Source: Gemmatimonadota bacterium
GTDB taxonomy: Bacteria; JBHIER01; G020348925
Assembly (NCBI GenBank): GCA_020348925.1
Contig: CP070758.1
Location: 4,581,528-4,645,527 of the forward strand
DNA length: 64,000 nucleotides
Direction: 5' to 3'
Shown here: positions 18,555-26,519 of the stretch, in pieces
How positions within the stretch are numbered: position 1 is the first letter of the stretch
Layout of the letters: each line of letters starts with the position of its first letter
Position numbers and translations under genes: made by a program
The notes under the pieces: generated by a model
What the model was told of the DNA's origin: nothing
What the model saw: only the letters and a program-made list of their open reading frames with translations
The model's database searches: none

Positions 18555-18641
18555 TGTCATTCCGGGTTTATCCCGGAATCTCCTGAATTTTGAATCCATT
18601 GCACCAATCGAGGAGATTCCGGCACTCAGGCCGGAATGACA
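18555..18641. repeat. Cloverleaf-like palindromic element
   Basis: Outer arms TGTCATTCCGG (18555-18565) and CCGGAATGACA (18631-18641) are exact complements, as are inner arms CCGGAATCTCCT (18573-18584) and AGGAGATTCCGG (18611-18622). Each end can also fold alone, for example ATTCCGGG-TTTAT-CCCGGAAT. This is the architecture of small palindromic repeats or nonautonomous elements. No coding role is likely. Confidence 0.65.
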
Positions 18642-18900
18642 GTTCATGAATAAAGCAGGCTAAAAGGAGATTCCTCTACGATTACATGAATACATCACTT
18701 TATCTTTGTGGGCAAATCCCTTTGTATAATCGATAAAGAAACCCGCAGCCGGTTCTATCTTCATTATGAACGACCGGTTTTCCATCAGGATCGGTTGTGG
18801 TTAAGGCTTAATATCTGTGAGTCGAAAGATAGTCAGTAACTCTTTTTCTAATTTCGTCCTCCATTTCAAGTTCTTTTCTTTTTAGATTTCCATTTGGAAA

Positions 18901-19311
18901 TCATGCTCCGTCCAGGCGAGCCTTAATCTGACGTACAGGTTCGAAGTCGGCAATAATTTGCCACAAGGCTATTCGCCCATCCTTTACAATGGCCTTCCAG
19001 GCGGCCGGTATTTCCCAATGACCGTCAGAGACTGGCTTCCCCTTCAGAGTATACGTTCCGCTGGCCCTACCGAAAATACCGATGACGTCACCTCTTTGAA
19101 TCATATCTGTAACCGATACCATATAATCGGGAAACACATCCAGAAACTTTTGCCACTCTTCATGAATTTTTTCCTTACCTCTTAATCTTCTGCCGAGTGT
19201 ATCAACAAATATGTGATCATCGGTCATGAGATCGGTAAGTTTTCCCATGTTATGTGTATTAATAGCATCGATGAAATTCAATGTAATTTCAATTTCCATT
19301 GTGTTGCTCAT
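18901..19311 (-). CDS. SnoaL/NTF2-like protein
   Basis: 136 residues from the ATG at 19311; a GTG five codons earlier overlaps the preceding pseudogene. The pattern 'FIDAINTHNMGKLTDLM', 'DDHIFVDTLGRRLRGKEKI', 'WQKFLDVFPDYMVSV' and 'HWEIPAAWKAIVKDGRIALWQI' is typical of the cone-shaped NTF2/SnoaL fold used by small cyclases, isomerases and binding proteins. It is cytoplasmic with no signal peptide. The substrate cannot be deduced. The start lies 2 nt after the stop of the DUF4143 remnant, so the pair was probably once an operon. Confidence 0.75.
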   Translation of the reverse strand: MSNTMEIEITLNFIDAINTHNMGKLTDLMTDDHIFVDTLGRRLRGKEKIHEEWQKFLDVFPDYMVSVTDMIQRGDVIGIFGRASGTYTLKGKPVSDGHWEIPAAWKAIVKDGRIALWQIIADFEPVRQIKARLDGA

Positions 19312-19313
19312 CG

Positions 19314-19817
19314 TTAAGCTAACCACTCTTCCGGCGGTATCAATAAAAATGCTTCCGAAGGAATTCCCTGGGATCCAACCAACAATTTTCTTTTTACTGA
19401 GAATTCTCCGGCAAAGGTTTCGATGCCAGGTACGGTCGTTCTCCTTCGTCCACTTTTTACTTCCACCGCCACTAAAACATCACCCCGACGTAACACGAAA
19501 TCCACTTCTTTTTTTCGACTCGACCAATAAGAGAGCTCTACTTGAGTACCTTTGAGACCATTAGCTAAAGCCGCCCCGATTGCCGACTCCACTAATCGAC
19601 CCCAAAACTCGGAGTCCTCTTTTGCCTTTTCGAAGCTATGTTGAGACTGGGCCGTTAGAAGTGCAGTATTTAAAACCAAAAGTTTGGGGCTTGAGGCACG
19701 CTGGCGGATTTTCTAACCGGCGTATTTCTGCAACCCGGCCAACATTCCCGCCGACTCAAGGAGTTTCAAAAAATGGACCAGGGTCGTTCTTTCCTGTCTG
19801 TCTCGGGCCCAATACAA
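19314..19817 (-). pseudogene. Truncated DUF4143-type AAA ATPase
   Basis: The 3' half of an AAA ATPase/DUF4143 gene. The frame reads 'TTLVHFLKLLESAGMLAGLQ', 'KYAG', a TAG at 19713-19715, then 'KIRQRASSPKLLVLNTALLT' and a C-terminal 'EVDFVLRRGDVLVAVEVKSG'. The last resembles the PD-(D/E)xK-like end of this family. The in-frame TAG replaces a residue that is usually Lys or Gln. The N-terminal P-loop half is absent: upstream of 19817 the match disappears. Intact members are about 400 residues. Two tandem palindromes lie just upstream. Confidence 0.75.
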
Positions 19818-19906
19818 CCCGGATGAACCGCCTCGGTTCATGTAATCGACGATGCAGTGATTTGTATATCGGTCTTTTAAACATAAGGTTACAAGAGCAT
19901 TAACAA

Positions 19907-19950
19907 TTTACTCAATACAGTGAGTAAATTTACTCAATACCCTGAGTAAT
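19907..19950. promoter_or_regulatory. Two tandem palindromes, likely operators
   Basis: TTTACTCA-N6-TGAGTAAA (19907-19928) is followed immediately by TTTACTCA-N6-TGAGTAAT (19929-19950). The repeat period is exactly 22 bp, two helical turns, so dimers would sit on the same DNA face. They lie upstream of the truncated DUF4143 gene (minus strand), consistent with autoregulation of that lost gene; no regulator gene is nearby. Confidence 0.55.
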
Positions 19951-19982
19951 ATCAATCAAAATCTTTCTTCCTTCTCTACCCT

Positions 19983-20010
19983 GTAACTGCAACTGTGCAG
20001 TCACTTTTTT
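19983..20010 (+). terminator. Hairpin with T-tract
   Basis: GTAACTGCA (19983-19991), loop ACTG, TGCAGTCAC (19996-20004), one mismatch, then six T (20005-20010). It would end transcription running rightward toward the HIT gene's 3' end. No plus-strand gene precedes it, so its use is uncertain. Confidence 0.4.
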
Positions 20011-20437
20011 AACGCTTTAACATCGCGCGGATTTTTTCCGCGACGGAATCCAAATCCGATCTCGTTGACTCAGGGGTGCGTCCTCTCGCAAACTTGAAGC
20101 CGAAGCCATCACCCTGAACACGGGGAATGATGTGAAGATGGACATGAAATATCTCCTGCCCGGCTGCCGCACCATCGGCCAAATGATAATTGATGCCTTC
20201 GCACTTGAACTCACTTTCATGCAATGCTTGGGCAATCAGCATGCCAATTCGAAACAGATACCCCCCTGTTTCCTCGGGAAGATCCCTCATGTAAGCCGCA
20301 TGCTGTGCCGGTATAACCAGCACATGTCCTGGATTGGCGGGAAAAAGGTCCAGGAAAGCACAACTCACGTCATCCCTGTACACGATGCTCGCCTCAGCCT
20401 GACCATTGAGAATATCACAAAATACGCAATTGCTCAT
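20009..20437 (-). CDS. HIT-family nucleotide hydrolase/transferase
   Basis: 142 residues with an AAAGGAG ribosome site. It has the N-terminal 'CVFCDIL' cysteine pair (C4, C7), the central 'LDLFPANPGHVLVIP' strand and the histidine triad HVHLH (H98, H100, H102) followed by IIPR. Length and motifs fit the bacterial Hint/HinT branch, which cleaves purine nucleoside phosphoramidates and aminoacyl-adenylates in the cytoplasm. It appears monocistronic; the eIF2B-like gene on its 5' side is divergent. Confidence 0.92.
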   Translation of the reverse strand: MSNCVFCDILNGQAEASIVYRDDVSCAFLDLFPANPGHVLVIPAQHAAYMRDLPEETGGYLFRIGMLIAQALHESEFKCEGINYHLADGAAAGQEIFHVHLHIIPRVQGDGFGFKFARGRTPESTRSDLDSVAEKIRAMLKR

Positions 20438-20535
20438 AGGTGCTTACTCCTTTTTCACTTCACTTCAAATTCCATAGATAGAACTGGACACGTATGGATC
20501 AGATCCGACGGAAAACATATGTTTTGAAATTACTA

Positions 20536-20565
20536 TTGACAACACTCAATTTCATATCGTATCTT
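20536..20565 (+). promoter_or_regulatory. Sigma70-like promoter for the eIF2B-like gene
   Basis: TTGACA at 20536-20541, 18-nt spacer, TATCTT at 20560-20565, about 50 nt before the TTG start at 20619. The -35 box is perfect; the -10 box matches four of six. Confidence 0.5.
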
Positions 20566-20618
20566 ACCCTCATGGACAGCCCATGTGATGCGATCGATTC
20601 CAATAAGGAGTTCTTGTT

Positions 20619-21518
20619 TTGAACAAACTGGAAAAGATCGGAAATGACCATGTTTCAGGCGCAATGGATATTACGATACGTTGTGCCGAATATCTTCGAG
20701 AGCGTGCGCAACGGTTTTCGGGGGAGGAACCTGACCAATTCGTCCTCCATCTGACCACCATCGGAGATCAATTGAAGGAAGCGCAACCAGCAATGGCCCC
20801 AGTCCATCATGCAGTCCAATCCATACTTACTCCAGTAAAGAAGAGTTTCAAGGATGGACTCGATGTTCAGCACCTCAAGGAGGCTACTGATAGTGCAGCC
20901 CAAAATTTCATAGATAAAATGAAGTTATCATTAAAACACCTTGCAGAATTTGGGTTTACACTTATAGAGAGCGGGCAAAAAATCATGACCTACAGCTCCA
21001 GTCGCGCTGTTTCTGAGATATTGAAAAAAGCGAAAAAAGAGGGGAAAACTTTTCGTGTGATTGTTCCCGAATCCCGGCCCATGTTGGAAGGACGCATATT
21101 GGCCCAGGATTTGGGGTCGAGTGGCATTCAATGTACAATGATTATTGACGGAGCCATTTCGATATTTTTAGACGCCGCGGATATCGTGCTCGTTGGAGCG
21201 GACAGAGTGTCCGAGACCTATGCCGTTAACAAGGTCGGAACCTTTGCTCTGGCCCGCATGGCCTTTGACATGCACCTTCCTGTTTACTGCGCCTGCGAGA
21301 CGAGCAAATTTCTGCATTCGGATCTGCTTCCCTTCATCCAGAACGAGATGCCGTCTGAAGAAGTATGGGAAAAATCTCCTGAGAATGTGATCATAAAGAA
21401 TCTGTATTTCGAGAAAATCCTTCTTGATTCCTTTACCGGATTTATTACTGAAAGAGGAATACTCGGAGCAGAGAAGGTTAGAAACCTAATATCGAATAGT
21501 CCATTTTCAGAGGATTAA
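20619..21518 (+). CDS. eIF-2B alpha/beta/delta-family protein
   Basis: 299 residues from a TTG at 20619 with AAGGAG 8 nt upstream. The C-terminal Rossmann half carries 'GQKIMTYSSSRAVSEIL', 'IVPESRPMLEGRILAQDL', 'ADIVLVGADRVSETYAVNKV' and 'GTFALARMAF', the signature of the family that includes methylthioribose-1-phosphate isomerase, archaeal ribose-1,5-bisphosphate isomerase and eukaryotic eIF2B subunits. The isomerase Cys of the CNAG-type motif is replaced by Ser ('YSSSR'), as in eIF2B alpha, so isomerase activity is doubtful. Bacterial members of this group have no settled role. Likely transcribed alone from the promoter at 20536. Confidence 0.8.
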   Translation: MNKLEKIGNDHVSGAMDITIRCAEYLRERAQRFSGEEPDQFVLHLTTIGDQLKEAQPAMAPVHHAVQSILTPVKKSFKDGLDVQHLKEATDSAAQNFIDKMKLSLKHLAEFGFTLIESGQKIMTYSSSRAVSEILKKAKKEGKTFRVIVPESRPMLEGRILAQDLGSSGIQCTMIIDGAISIFLDAADIVLVGADRVSETYAVNKVGTFALARMAFDMHLPVYCACETSKFLHSDLLPFIQNEMPSEEVWEKSPENVIIKNLYFEKILLDSFTGFITERGILGAEKVRNLISNSPFSED

Positions 21519-21672
21519 GCGTGGAGATTTTCAGAGATAATATTCAGTGCCAGATTTTGAACGATGGTATTCGATGTCCCCAAATATAACAGAAATCAAG
21601 GTTCGCATTGTCCAATACTGAAGCTGTATTGAGCAGTGTACCTCTATTCACTAATGTCTTCTCTGAACACAT

Positions 21673-22503
21673 TTAATCCTTCACACAACGTACCGAATGG
21701 CCTGCGGACTTGGGGTGACTGCTCCAACTTATACTTGGCGCAATTCGTGTAAGAACACAATATTTAACATCTGTAGGTTCCCAGCCTCCTTGAGTGATAG
21801 TCCAATATTTATCCAAGTCCGGAGATAGATTAAAAATGCCAAAATCGGATGTCCGTTGCCCTGCACCCTGAGCCCTAAAACCTATATCGGCAAGTCTACT
21901 TCCCGCAACTGTCTCGCCGCCTAAATAACTGATGAGTATGTTCCATTCAGCTTCGGAAGGAATATGCCATCCTGTTGGTGCTAACTTCCCAGTATTGACT
22001 GCATACCAATTGTACAATCCGCCGAGAGTATCTCTATTTGAGGAGTTATTATTGTACCAGCAATAAGCGGGAGTGACACGACTGCACCATTCCGAATTAT
22101 CTGTTACGTTAGGAATTGGCTCTCCATCACTGAATTTTGTTGTTTTTAGATTCTCCGCCATCCATATCTGGTCACCGATTGTTACGACTTTGTATACATT
22201 CCCATCTATGTCAGTTACGGTTGTGCCAGAACATCCATCACTGCCCAAAATGATGTTCACAATCTTCAGTGCGTCCAAAATGTTGATGACTCCTTCTCCA
22301 TCACAACTCCCTTCAGAGCCATTGCAGTCAGCTCTCCATAAGCCTTGCTCATCCAAAATGACAATTCCCAATATATGATTGGCGATACTTAATATGTCCA
22401 ATACATTGATAGAACCATCATTATTCACATCACCCTTTACACCTTCGTGTGGCTGGGCGAAAAGAGTGATGGGAAGGAAGACAAGAAGTGCGTTTGCTAT
22501 CAC
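21673..22503 (-). CDS. Secreted dockerin-like + FISUMP-domain protein
   Basis: 276 residues from a GTG at 22503. A hydrophobic export segment ends 'PITLFAQ'. Residues 21-87 hold two dockerin-like calcium repeats ('GDVNNDGSINVLDILSIANH' and 'GEGVINILDALKIVNIILG'). Residues 96-276 match the Fibrobacter major paralogous (FISUMP) domain: 'DIDGNVYKVVTIGDQIWMAE', 'GGLYNWYAV', 'LAPTGWHIPSEAEWN' and the ending 'AGHSVRCVKD'. The first residues lack the usual positive charges. Just upstream a GGAGG site is followed by GTG-initiated codons reading VVLRKPVHK in another frame, so the true signal-peptide start may be hidden by a one-base shift. Presumably surface-displayed or complexed; function unknown. 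Confidence 0.8.
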   Translation of the reverse strand: MIANALLVFLPITLFAQPHEGVKGDVNNDGSINVLDILSIANHILGIVILDEQGLWRADCNGSEGSCDGEGVINILDALKIVNIILGSDGCSGTTVTDIDGNVYKVVTIGDQIWMAENLKTTKFSDGEPIPNVTDNSEWCSRVTPAYCWYNNNSSNRDTLGGLYNWYAVNTGKLAPTGWHIPSEAEWNILISYLGGETVAGSRLADIGFRAQGAGQRTSDFGIFNLSPDLDKYWTITQGGWEPTDVKYCVLTRIAPSISWSSHPKSAGHSVRCVKD

Positions 22504-22880
22504 TTGTGCACAGGTTTTCGTAGGACCACAACCTCCAATTAATTGATTTTAATCGTATTATTAAGGTTGAACTTTGAATTGTAATGTTTCTATGATGAAT
22601 TACCTGAAAAATGCAGCCAAATTATTATGTGGAAAGTGTTGTTTGCTGATACAAATCAACTTGACCGTCACAGGTGAGATTTTTACTACTCAAAAGAACT
22701 TGAGAAAATTTGAGCCTTTTTGCTCTGGACATCACTCCCCATTCAGAATGTATTTTTTAAAAAACTTGTTCAAGATTAGTTTATGACACTGTTGATTTTT
22801 GTTTCAGCTTTTCTAATTTCTTATGACCTCATAACGGTTTTCTTGAATGTACAACCACTATGCTTTTGCCGAAACAACCT
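22504..22880. other. Intergenic stretch, nothing recognisable
   Basis: AT-rich spacer of about 375 nt between two minus-strand genes for exported proteins. It holds the GGAGG site discussed for the FISUMP gene; otherwise I see no gene, repeat or clear terminator. Confidence 0.5.
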
Positions 22881-23570
22881 CTACGGAAGATTGAAGGTCG
22901 CTCCGGCTAGGACTGACATTGCCTGAAGATCGTCTTTGCGGCCCTTATCCTCATCCTGGGTCTTTATCAAAGCAAACCGACCTTCAAGGAAGAATTCGAA
23001 CGGCACAACGGGCGGATTCACCTTTACACCGAAGAGCCCATGGATATCGAATCTCCCGTTATCCTCGAAGAATTGAACCGTATCTTCAAAATCCTCAGGC
23101 GGCTCAGTACCTGCCGAAACATTCTCGGAAAGCTCGGTGTTCAAAAGATGCGATCCAATCCCACCACCCATATAGAATGCCACGGGCGACGCTGGGAGCG
23201 AGTAAATATTGAATTTCCCGTCGAGACTGATGTAAAGGTCACGGAAATCAATCGTATGAGTGTAATCCGGTGTGGGATCACCGGGCGGATATTTAAAAAC
23301 GTAGAATTCATCCTTGCTGAAATAATCGATGTTCAAATAGACATCGACAACGGGAAGCGTTCCAACCTTGACATGTCCACCGTACTGAATTGAGGAACCC
23401 ACGTCACCGCTCTCAATGGTCTGTTCAAAGATCGTATACCGAAAGACGTCCCCTCGATAGTTCCCCAAACCACCGTGAATACCGAAACCGAGACCTGTAA
23501 TGGCCTGGCTCGAAGCTCCTGTCAGAAAGACAATAATCACTGCGATGAAAGACGCTTTCAAGTACTGCAT
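22881..23570 (-). CDS. Outer-membrane beta-barrel protein
   Basis: 229 residues with an AGGAGGG-like site before the ATG and a signal peptide ending 'SQA'. The mature part alternates hydrophobic residues and ends in the hydrophobic strand 'MSVLAGATFNLP'. Repeated 'GFGIHGGLGNYRGDV', 'YGGHVKVGTLPVVDVYLNI', 'FYMGGGIGSHL' and 'FEFFLEGRFALI' are typical of 8-strand OmpW/OmpX-like porins or adhesins. Location is the outer membrane, so the organism is a diderm. Substrate unknown. It is separated from rel by about 135 nt and faces the same way. Confidence 0.75.
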   Translation of the reverse strand: MQYLKASFIAVIIVFLTGASSQAITGLGFGIHGGLGNYRGDVFRYTIFEQTIESGDVGSSIQYGGHVKVGTLPVVDVYLNIDYFSKDEFYVFKYPPGDPTPDYTHTIDFRDLYISLDGKFNIYSLPASPVAFYMGGGIGSHLLNTELSENVSAGTEPPEDFEDTVQFFEDNGRFDIHGLFGVKVNPPVVPFEFFLEGRFALIKTQDEDKGRKDDLQAMSVLAGATFNLP

Positions 23571-23707
23571 GGAACCCTCCTTCCGTTCATTTGAGTGTCA
23601 TACAAACGACGCATAGGCTTCGACTAAATTAAATACCCACTTTAAATTCACTGGTGTATTATATGCCGCGTTTTCTCCCAAGTCAAGAACTTTTTTGAAA
23701 TAAGCGA

Positions 23708-25873
23708 TCAGGCACTCTCCAATTCGCTCAATCGTTCCACACTCAGAACGCCCTGAACCCTTTTTACTTTTTTCATGACCCGTCGCAGTTGCTGGAGATT
23801 TGCCACTTCGAGCACAAAAATGGTCGACGCACGGCTGTTGACGGTACTGGCTTTCGCACTCTGAATGTTCGTATCGGTATCAGCAATCGCCTCAGAAAGA
23901 TCTCCGAGAAGCCCCTTCCTGTCCTCAGCCACAACATTGATTCCAGTCAAAAAGGACTGGTCCTTATCAACATGCCACTGGACAGGGACCCGGCGATCCG
24001 CCTCACTCATCAATTGAAGACGATTCGGGCAATCAATACGATGAATCGATATCCCCCGTCCTCTCGTTACATACCCGAGAATATGATCGCCCGGCAGGGG
24101 ATGACAGCACTTGGCCAACCGAATCATGAGATTATCGACGCCTTCGACTTGGACCCCAGTTGGGCTGCGGCGGGCACGTTCAATCACCTTTCCGACAAGC
24201 GACTCTTTGGCCCTTTGCTCTTTCGGAGGAAGCAGTTTGTGAACGACCTGCAGGACGGAAAGATCACCAGTGCCCAGAGCTGCATACAGACTGCTCAGAT
24301 CGAAAAACCCGAAATCTTGAGCCACACCTAAGAGATCGTCCTTGGGTATCTTCTTGATGCGGTGCTTTTTCAGTTCCCGCTCCACGATCTCCTCACCCAG
24401 TTTGACACTCTGCTCGCGGAACTGAACCTTGATCCATGCCCGAATTTTACCTCTGGCCCGCGGAGTCTGCACAAGATTGAGCCAATCCTGGTTCGGCTTC
24501 TGCGAGGGAGAGGTGATGATCTCAACGGTCACACCGCTTTGCAACGGCGTGCTCAAGGGGACGAACCTGCCGTTGACCCGTGCTCCTGAGCAGTGATAAC
24601 CGACTTCACTGTGCACCGCAAAGGCAAAATCTATGGGCGTTGAGCCCCTCGGTAATCGGATAAGATCCCCCTGAGGCGTGAAGACAAAAACTTCCCTTTG
24701 AAACAAATCTATCTTCAAAGACTCGAGGAACTCCTTAGGATCAGGCGTTTCGACCTGCCAATCAACCAGTTGGCGCACCCAGCGCATGTGCTGGTCCAGC
24801 TCGTCCTCCTTCTTCTTCCCCTCTTTGTACCTCCAGTGGGCGGCGATGCCCTCTTCGGCGATACGATGCATCTCCTCGGTACGAATCTGGATTTCCACCA
24901 TCTTCCCTCGAGGTCCGATAACGGTGGTGTGCAGGGATTGATACATGTTCGACTTCGGCGTGGCAATGTAGTCGTCGAACCGGTCTTGCACCGGCGTATA
25001 GAGAGTGTGAACCACGCCCAGAGCATGATAACAGTCTTGCACGGTGGGGACGATGACCCGAATTGCCAGGAGATCTTGAATCTCTTCAAAGGGGACATTG
25101 CGCTGGGTTATCTTCAGGTGAATACTTTGGAAATGCTTGGCCCGACCGTATATCCTGGCCTTTATTTCCGGCTTTTTGAATTCTCTCGTCAACGGTTTCT
25201 CCACCTCTTGTATGTACTGTTCGCGCTCCTCGCGAGTATCACTCACCTTGGCCTCCAACTCTCCGTATGCTTCGGGATCAATATATTTCAGGCTGAGATC
25301 CTCTAACTCCCACTTGATCCGCCACATCCCGAACCGATGGGCGAGGGGCGCGTAAACGTCCATGGTTTCCTGCGCAATTCGCCTCGCCTTCTCGGCACCG
25401 AGATGCTCCAACGTCCTCATGTTGTGAAGCCGGTCGGCAAACTTTATCAGAATGACACGTATGTCCTGAGCCATGGAGAGCAACATTTTGCGGAAATTTT
25501 CCGCCTGCTGCTCCTCTCGGCTCTGAAATTTTAACTCCCCAATCTTTGTCACACCATCAACAAGCTCGGCAATCTCTTCCCCAAACTCCTCCCGAACGTG
25601 CTCGACAGTGATCTTCGTGTCCTCAACCACATCGTGGAGGAGACCGGCGGCGATCGTAACCGAATCGAGATGGAGTCCGGCCAAAATACGGGCGACCTCA
25701 ATGCAATGTTCCATATATCGGTGGCCCGATTTCCGAGATTGATCCTTGTGGGCCATCTCCGAGAAACGATAGGCGTGAGTGATGAAATCGAGATCAGCAA
25801 TGCGCGAGCTCGATTTCACCTCATTCAATAAGGCACTCAGCTCCGATCTGCACCGAATTTCAGTTTTCATCAT
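23708..25873 (-). CDS. rel: Bifunctional (p)ppGpp synthetase/hydrolase, Rel/SpoT family
   Basis: 721 residues. The HD hydrolase domain is intact (H56, HDVVED 80-85, ADRLHN 146-151). The synthetase domain has 'GRAKHFQSIHLK' (about 243-254), 'DLLAIRVIV' and YQSLHT (311-316). The catalytic-loop motif is RFDD at 298-301, an intermediate between RxKD of bifunctional enzymes and ExDD of synthetase-only RelA. A TGS domain follows ('VFVFTPQGDLIRLPRGSTPI'), then a zinc-finger/helical part ('LAKCCHPLPGD') and a C-terminal ACT domain ('TGINVVAEDRKGLLGDLSEA'). It makes and degrades the stringent-response alarmone in the cytoplasm. It lies 44 nt after the mutase small subunit on the same strand, so it may share that message. 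Confidence 0.93.
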   Translation of the reverse strand: MMKTEIRCRSELSALLNEVKSSSRIADLDFITHAYRFSEMAHKDQSRKSGHRYMEHCIEVARILAGLHLDSVTIAAGLLHDVVEDTKITVEHVREEFGEEIAELVDGVTKIGELKFQSREEQQAENFRKMLLSMAQDIRVILIKFADRLHNMRTLEHLGAEKARRIAQETMDVYAPLAHRFGMWRIKWELEDLSLKYIDPEAYGELEAKVSDTREEREQYIQEVEKPLTREFKKPEIKARIYGRAKHFQSIHLKITQRNVPFEEIQDLLAIRVIVPTVQDCYHALGVVHTLYTPVQDRFDDYIATPKSNMYQSLHTTVIGPRGKMVEIQIRTEEMHRIAEEGIAAHWRYKEGKKKEDELDQHMRWVRQLVDWQVETPDPKEFLESLKIDLFQREVFVFTPQGDLIRLPRGSTPIDFAFAVHSEVGYHCSGARVNGRFVPLSTPLQSGVTVEIITSPSQKPNQDWLNLVQTPRARGKIRAWIKVQFREQSVKLGEEIVERELKKHRIKKIPKDDLLGVAQDFGFFDLSSLYAALGTGDLSVLQVVHKLLPPKEQRAKESLVGKVIERARRSPTGVQVEGVDNLMIRLAKCCHPLPGDHILGYVTRGRGISIHRIDCPNRLQLMSEADRRVPVQWHVDKDQSFLTGINVVAEDRKGLLGDLSEAIADTDTNIQSAKASTVNSRASTIFVLEVANLQQLRRVMKKVKRVQGVLSVERLSELESA

Positions 25874-25917
25874 AGCGTAGACTGTTGATGATACGAGAAA
25901 AGAATGACATCAATCTC

Positions 25918-26313
25918 TCAGTGGGCCACCGAACTTCGGATATACTCGATAATTTCAGTCGTGGGCGTACCCGGTCCGAAGAGCTTTCCGACTCCCATCC
26001 GTTCCAACGCATCCATATCTTTTTGGGGGATGATCCCCCCTCCCGTCAAGAGAACATTGTCCAGTCCCTTCTCGTTCAGCAACGACATGACCCGAGGGAA
26101 AACCGTCATATGCGCTCCGGAGAGGATACTCAGCCCTATAACATCCACGTCTTCCTGGAGGGCCGCTTCCACCACCATCTCCGGGGTTTGATGCAATCCC
26201 GTATAGATGACCTCCATGCCGGCGTCGCGCAACGCCGCTGCGATCACTTTCGCCCCGCGATCGTGTCCATCCAACCCCGGTTTGGCAACTAAAACCCTGA
26301 TCTTTTGCGCCAT
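25918..26313 (-). CDS. mcmA2: Methylmalonyl-CoA mutase, cobalamin-binding small subunit
   Basis: 131 residues, AAGGAGGG ribosome site before ATG 26313. It is the stand-alone B12 domain: DGHDRG (15-20) supplies the lower axial His17 to cobalt, followed by '[11 protein letters not shown]' and 'TGGGIIP' that hold the nucleotide tail. With the large subunit it converts (R)-methylmalonyl-CoA and succinyl-CoA into each other. Separate large and small chains are the archaeal and deep-branching bacterial arrangement, unlike the fused mutB. It lies 206 nt after the large-subunit gene. Confidence 0.93.
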   Translation of the reverse strand: MAQKIRVLVAKPGLDGHDRGAKVIAAALRDAGMEVIYTGLHQTPEMVVEAALQEDVDVIGLSILSGAHMTVFPRVMSLLNEKGLDNVLLTGGGIIPQKDMDALERMGVGKLFGPGTPTTEIIEYIRSSVAH

Positions 26314-26519
26314 TCTATCCCTCCTTGATACCCTATGTTGACATTTTCACGAGGACCATTCGCAACAGACATGTCACGGTATTCAAAGACTTGTAGTGAT
26401 AAGCTCAAAATGCATTCTGACATATGATGTTAACCTTACACTTTGCATTTTACATTTCCCACTGTGACCTTTCATCACCGAGCGGTATTCACATCTTGGT
26501 GTTCCGAGATGAAGCGTGC

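Larger units (their letters stand above)
18243..18900. other. Intergenic stretch with only palindromic repeats
   Basis: About 660 nt between the broken ABC ATPase and the SnoaL-like gene. Apart from the two palindromic elements at 18344-18368 and 18555-18641 I see no gene, RNA or clear promoter. Confidence 0.5.
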
